Shown: piece by piece, positions 59,109 to 64,000 of the stretch | Position numbering within the stretch: position 1 is the first letter of the stretch | Layout: the number at the start of each line of letters is the position of its first letter | DNA from: Musa acuminata AAA Group | Lineage: Eukaryota > Streptophyta > Magnoliopsida > Zingiberales > Musaceae | Reading direction: 5' to 3' | Assembly (NCBI RefSeq): GCF_036884655.1 | Contig: NC_088344.1 | Span: 37,546,501 to 37,610,500, forward strand | Length of the DNA: 64,000 nucleotides | Notes under the pieces: model-generated | The model's input: only the letters and a program-made list of their open reading frames with translations | The model's database searches: none | Told to the model about the DNA's origin: nothing | Program-made: the position numbers and the translations under genes

Positions 59109-60257
59109 TTCGACCCGATCTAACTGACGCTCAAATTAATAACTCGAAACGAATGTGGATGCAAGTAGTAAAAAAAAGTAAACCCCCCAACTCATCGTAT
59201 TGAAAACGAACTTTATACATAATCACAAAGGGACATAATATTATGTGAAATATTATATAGGGAGGTAGCCTCTAACTACCTCCAATGGTCTCCTCTTGGC
59301 CTTTTGGTCACTTGGGCGACAAAAGAGGAACAACCCTCGATTGCTTGTCTTGGACTTGGTTTGGACTCTTATCCACATGGGTAGATGGGTGGAATTTGAC
59401 ATGGACTACATATGACAATTACGTATCAGATGATATTTTTTGTTTGGTAAATTACGTATCAAATAATGATTAGCTGATACTGTAGTTCTTATCATTTGTC
59501 TCTCCTAAAGGTATGTTTCAAGACTCTTGTAAGAGAGGTTCAAAGCACAGGAGTACGTTCGGGATCTCCTCTCGTAGGTTGGGTTTTCTTGCACCTCGAA
59601 CAGATTTGCCTTACGCCTCCATCGTGATGGGTCTCACTTCACGCTGATCAAATTTTCTAGACTCACGTATCTCGGACACATTTTTGACTTACATCACAAT
59701 TATAATAAATTTCTTCTCACATAAATTAAATTTTTTTAATTCATATACCTTAGAAATATTTTACCTTATAACTCCATAAAGTTTTTCTGACTGAGTTTTT
59801 CTAACTCATCCCTCGAGCATATTTTACTATATACATTTATATTTTTAACTCATATACCTCTTATATATTTAGATCCGTATATTTTCCATGGTCAATGGTG
59901 GTGGCGGTGGTGGTGGTGGGTGACTCCAATTATGTTGAGCGCTCTGTTTGGACTTTCTTCTCTTGATGGCTTCCTTCGAAATGCGACAAGTAAAGGTCGC
60001 GTCGTTGCTTGTCTTTCCAAGAAGTGGAGAAAGAGAGGCTGATGTCGCTCGCTTGATAGGACCACCTTCACCTAAACTTTATGAAAAGATGTCCATGTCG
60101 ATTAGGAATAGCATTAGAATTTTACCTTCATAAAAACGTTCACATTCGACACAATAGTGATAGCAAATTGGACAACCTGACCCAATCCATTCATCTGAGC
60201 TTTAGCCCAACCCAAGATGAATTGGGTTAAACAAACCATCAAGCCAAGATTGGATAT

Positions 60258-60302
<45 letters not shown>

Positions 60303-60644
60303 GAGAGGAAAGGGAGCAACAAAAGTCATTCCAAGTCAAAACTAGTCTGATTCCTACTCTTAGCTTATTGTGATCGGAGACAATTCTGGTCCCATTCGGT
60401 TCCCATCGGCGAATATAGAGACAAAAGATGCGTCAAAATTTGTTGACCTTTATTGCAATGCTCGCCATCCTGTTGGATCCAATCCACGTACCGAACAAAA
60501 TACGCTTTGCTGTAGCCATGTGAAGTGCACAGTAAGCAACGATTACTTCTTGAGGAGGCGGAGCGGCGGAAGCTTTGTATTACTACCTCGGTAGATTTGC
60601 TTTCCTTTCTTCTTCTTTGCTTTAATGTGGGGTGGGTGTTTGCG
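59109..60644. other. Intergenic DNA, no gene seen
   Basis: It includes a GGT/GGC-rich tract near 59894-59918 and a long (GA)n microsatellite at 60262-60300. Short open frames have no family resemblance. The right end is the 3' flank of the minus-strand glucanase gene. Confidence 0.45.
60262..60300. repeat. (AG)n microsatellite
   Basis: About 19 AG units without interruption. Confidence 0.9.
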
Positions 60645-62320
60645 CTACGTTAGCAGCAGCGCCAGCGTCACGTACAAGAAGAGGCGACACGCCCCCAAGG
60701 CCGTACGCGATCGGACGGCGTTGGGGATGTAGCACTGCGCCCCCGCCTGGGTCGGCCGGCCGTCTGCGCTCCCCTGCAGCGTCGCCCCCGGCTCGCACCA
60801 CCCCGCCGGCTGAGTCAACCCCGTCACCCCTGCAGGCGGTGGCCCTGCATCCGTCGACGTGCTCGCCTGTGTGGCGGAGAAACATCGATGAGTTGACCGT
60901 AGAAGCTTACGAGAAAAGAGAGTTCTTTGGTTACCGGCGCCGTGATCGGGCTGGAGCTCGAGGTGGACTTGGCGAGGCCGGCGTCGTAGTTCATGGTCTG
61001 GTCGGCGCGGTAGAGGCCGAAGGAGCGCTCCGAGGCAGGGCCGGGCTTGAGGTCCTCGTCGTAGAGCGCGAAGATGTACGTGTCCACCGACCGCCCGGGC
61101 ATGAGCGGCGTCCCCACCAGTGACCGCAGGTGGGCCACCAGGTTCCCGTTGAAGGCCTTGGCGTTGTCCACCGAGGCACCCACCTCGTCCGGGTCCCCCT
61201 GGTACGGCCACCCCGTCTCCGCCACCACGATCTCCACCTCCGGGAACCCTAGCGCGTCGAGCGCCGACCGCACGGCGTCCACCTGCGCGTCGAACATGTT
61301 GGTGTACGTGAGCTTCGAACCCGCGTCGAGCCGGCCCGAGTTGGGCTGGAAGAGACAGAAGGCCAGCGTCTCCGGCCGCGGGTCGCTGCGGTAGGCGAAG
61401 AAGGGGTAGGGATTGATCATGAAGGGCGACCCGGTGTCGCGCAGGAACCCGAGAATCCCCGTGAGGTCGGCTGCGATGTCCGGGTGGAAGGCGCCCGAGG
61501 AGGGAGGGTCCGACTGGGACAGCACGGCCATGGTGTGGACGGTGGAGACCTTGACACTGGAGGCGGCCGCGGAGGCGGAAAGCGCGGAGCGGAGGTTCTG
61601 CATAGCGGGAAGGAGATTGGACGCGAGGGAGGAGTCACCCGAGTTGAGGGCCTCGTTGCCGACGGAGACGACGGAGATGGAGGAGGCGGGAGCATAGGGG
61701 AGGACATTAGCGGCGACCCAATTAGAGGCGGCGACGGGGTCGGAGGCGAGGGCGGCGATGTCGGAGTTGGAGACGCCGAGGACGATGGAGATGTTAGTGC
61801 CGGCGAGGGACTGGATGACGGCTGGGTCGGCGCCGTAGAGTCGGAACTTCGAAATGGTGGTCGATTGCAGCAGGCTCACGGTCTCCGATGGCGGCGGCAG
61901 GTTGTCCGCCACCTGCCCGTAGTTCACCCCGATGAACGACTGCGACTCTGTAAAGACTCAGCGAGGAAATTATGACCTGTCTCCTTTTCCTTTTCCAATA
62001 AACAAAATAAACAACCTTTTCTTTTTCTTTCAGGTCTTGGAAAAGGAAAATTACTCATTTTCTTGAAAAGATGGAGAGATCGTTCGATATAAATTATGGG
62101 ATTGATTGATGATGGCGGCATGTATTGAGCACAGTTGGAAAAATTGGAAGAACCCAATTCGACGAGACGAAGAGATTGCAACAGTTACTCACGAAAGCAT
62201 TCATCACCTTTATTATTCTCGAGAGAGGAAGAGAGAGAGAGAGAGAGAGAGAAAGGACTTACTTGCAGAGGAGAAGACGAGGAAGAGAGCAAGAAGGAGG
62301 AGAAGACGCCGCTTCGCCAT
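60645..62320 (-). CDS. GH17 beta-1,3-glucanase with a C-terminal membrane-anchor signal
   Basis: Three exons: 62320-62263, 61947-60935 and 60866-60645, giving 430 aa. Signal peptide MAKRRLLLLLALFLVFSSA. The GH17 barrel (~24-345) begins FIGVNYGQVADNLPPPSET and has YGADPAVIQSLAGTNI, the acid/base Glu in SVVSVGNEALNSG, and the nucleophile Glu in VEIVVAETGWPYQGD. The enzyme should hydrolyse callose-type beta-1,3-glucan in the wall or at plasmodesmata. Exon 3 encodes a Ser/Thr/Pro linker and GWCEPGATLQ, then GRPTQAGAQCYIPNAV, then a hydrophobic end (LFLYVTLALLLT) typical of GPI addition. The WC..LQ and Q.G..C..PN.V pieces are the two ends of an X8 (CBM43) module with its middle missing. A TATA box lies about 155 bp upstream of the ATG. 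A (GA)n tract sits in intron 1. Confidence 0.9.
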
Positions 62321-63742
62321 CACCTGCACCTGCAGTAAGTAGGTGGAGAAGCGAAGAAGGAATACCTCGGCTCTTTCTGAAGCCACGACGAGTTGTTGGA
62401 CTTTAAGAGGAAGGCAAGGAGAACGCGTGCTCGTATGGTGAAGTTGGTAGAGCCCGTGAGAATAACCCACGGTGATATATATACAGCGGCTTCTGGTGTG
62501 TCTCCAGAGTACAATACAGTTCTGGAAGCTGGTGGACGACAGGAGGCCGCCGTGCCATCCGGAGGCGGTGCGGGCGGGTAAACATAACAGGAGTAACGTA
62601 CGTTGAGAGCCATCGGATATCACGGAACAGTTGCTTGCAAGAGAAATTAATAGGAATTAAAATCTTTGAAGGTCTTCTAATTTCGTTATCTTAATAAATT
62701 GAACGAAACCAAACACTCAAAATGTGATGATAAGGGGGGAGCTTGGATTACTTGAATCACAAGGCATGCATCGCTCTGCCACAGAAGCTATTCTGTAAGC
62801 AAAAACAAGAAACTCGAGTTATTGTAATGAAAAAGGAGGGAAAGCAAATAAATTGATTTAGGAACAAATTACCAGCATCACAAAACCTGGTCCGATCGAG
62901 TGTCGCATTCTGGGGTGGGGGCTCTTTCAGTCTCTAAACCTGTAGACCCATTTTGCTCAATAATTCTAATAACTTCGACTAGTTACATATACCAAACTGA
63001 AAGCAACAGAAATATATATGTTAAGGTAAAGGCACGTTATGGAAAGTAAAGCTTGAAAAGAGCTGCCCCCTCTCAAGCCTATTGGAACAAGAAATGGTTT
63101 ATGTAGAGAGATATGAACAATAATTAGAGGAGAAAGTTCAGTGCAGAAGCAAGTGATTCATGCATTATTATAGACTAGATGAGCAATCAATCAAGCACCA
63201 CTCGCAAGGAGCAGATGGGTGCTCGATGTTGTGGTCTATGGACTAGCATGCAACTTGCAGACAGCCCATCAACAACTGAGGAATGACATGTGTTCGGAAA
63301 AAGAAAGGCACTCATAATTCAATCTCATTAAAGGCACCATGGTTCCGTGAAGCTGATGGCTCAACCATTAGTAATGGATGAACAAAGGTGAAGAAGACAC
63401 AAGATTTATTGTTTGTCAAAACACATGCTTTCTTTTCAGCATAAAACTCATTATAATCATAATCACAACAAAATGCGCTGTTTGACCACATAACAGTAAA
63501 CCTGTCCTGTGAGAACAGATGAAGATGAGATTTGGGTTAGGCAGGAAACCGGTGACGAGTATTGCGATCGGTGACCATGACAAAGAGTAGCATAATAGGG
63601 ACAAGCTTGGACTGCATAACCGCAGAGATGAATGGAAACTTAAAACAAAAAAACACGCAGAATGTTCTGTTCTTGGCACTCATCTCAACATGATAAAAAA
63701 TACTCCACAAGGGCATAGGAAAAAGCTTGTTAACAAGCATGT
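62321..63742. other. Glucanase promoter region and 3' flank of the next gene
   Basis: No coding gene is recognised. The right part should include the 3' UTR of the minus-strand gene whose last exon is at 63743-63829. Confidence 0.45.
62476..62483 (-). promoter_or_regulatory. Probable TATA box of the glucanase gene
   Basis: tatatata lies about 155 bp upstream of the ATG at 62320 in a GC-moderate context, with CG-rich sequence further upstream. The spacing implies a 5' UTR of about 125 bp. Confidence 0.5.
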
Positions 63743-63829
63743 CTACGCTCCAGAGTGAGAGACTGGTGATGTTCTCATCTCGCCATCTTTGAAGGTGTGG
63801 ACAAACTGCTGTGGCAATGAATGCTCAAC
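63743..63829 (-). CDS. Last exon of a gene cut off by the window edge
   Basis: On the minus strand a clean acceptor (gattgtag) at 63831-63830 is followed by 28 codons and a TAG. The peptide begins VEHSLPQQFVHTFKDGE and ends VSHSGA. The protein-like composition and the splice site support a terminal exon. The DNA to its right (63830-64000) looks like intron with no other exon. The family is not recognised and the rest of the gene lies outside the window. Confidence 0.45.
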   Translation of the reverse strand, partial: VEHSLPQQFVHTFKDGEMRTSPVSHSGA

Positions 63830-64000
63830 CTACAATCGTAAGCAGCAATGTTTGAGAAGAAGTTCTAAAATATATTAGTTACTCGTTATTATCATGACAA
63901 TATATCATAGAATTTCATATGTAGGGTCGGTTTCGGACAAATATGTGAAGCATGCAATTCCGGTTTTAGCATTTGGAATAGAAACCAAGGTAGAGGGTTA

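Overview
The window is nuclear DNA of a flowering plant. Genes have many GT-AG introns, coding exons are often GC-rich at their 5' ends, and intergenic DNA is AT-rich with transposon debris. The GC-rich intronless gene at 36.8-37.9 kb, the GC-rich first exons and repeats built on 'taccggtac' motifs suggest a commelinid monocot, most likely Zingiberales (Musa/Ensete type). That taxonomic placement is inference only.

Layout, left to right. (1) 0-2.8 kb: an AT-rich inverted-repeat element, then a short coding relic with two in-frame stops on the minus strand. (2) 2.8-5.8 kb (+): a 10-exon MAP70 microtubule-associated protein gene. (3) 6.4-8.6 kb (-): an intronless chloroplast PPR-SMR gene of the SVR7/ATP4 type, convergent with MAP70. 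(4) 9.4-10.2 kb (-): a three-exon heavy-metal-associated (HMA, Pi21-like) isoprenylated protein with its TATA box and, upstream, a 200-bp tandem duplication. (5) 11.9-13.1 kb: a decayed Ty1/copia element with an internally duplicated 253-bp block. (6) 15.5-18.5 kb (-): a small conserved-looking protein of unknown function. (7) 19.8-29.1 kb (-): a six-exon Tim17/22/23-like membrane protein gene with very long introns, one GC-AG intron and an intronic hAT-type MITE. (8) 29.7 kb (+): a frameshifted coding relic. (9) 30.5-32.0 kb (-): a QRT1-like pectinesterase. (10) 32-36.8 kb: intergenic, with a probable LTR remnant and microsatellites. (11) 36.8-37.9 kb (+): an intronless F-box-associated/kelch-like protein lacking an F-box. 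(12) 39.4-45.0 kb (+): SWI3D, a SWI/SNF chromatin-remodelling subunit. (13) 46.5-49.4 kb (+): a PERK receptor kinase with a uORF and a leader intron. (14) 49.9-57.7 kb (+): coatomer gamma subunit, 18 exons, two intronic hAT-type MITEs. (15) 58.6 kb (-): tRNA-Glu(UUC). (16) 60.6-62.3 kb (-): a GH17 beta-1,3-glucanase with a shortened X8-like tail. (17) 63.7 kb (-): the last exon of a gene cut by the window edge.

The genes are ordinary, functionally unrelated nuclear genes: cytoskeleton, plastid gene expression, metal or defence-related HMA protein, cell wall (pectinesterase, PERK, glucanase), vesicle transport and chromatin. They do not form a cluster or operon. Exon models were assembled by hand from splice consensus, reading phase and family similarity; every multi-exon model closes in frame.

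I did not find a convincing previously undescribed system. The items most worth a second look are three intronic elements with 8-bp target-site duplications, the GC-AG intron, the glucanase with an internally shortened X8 module, the broken coding relics at 1.3-1.6 kb and 29.7-29.9 kb, and the duplication beside the HMA gene promoter.
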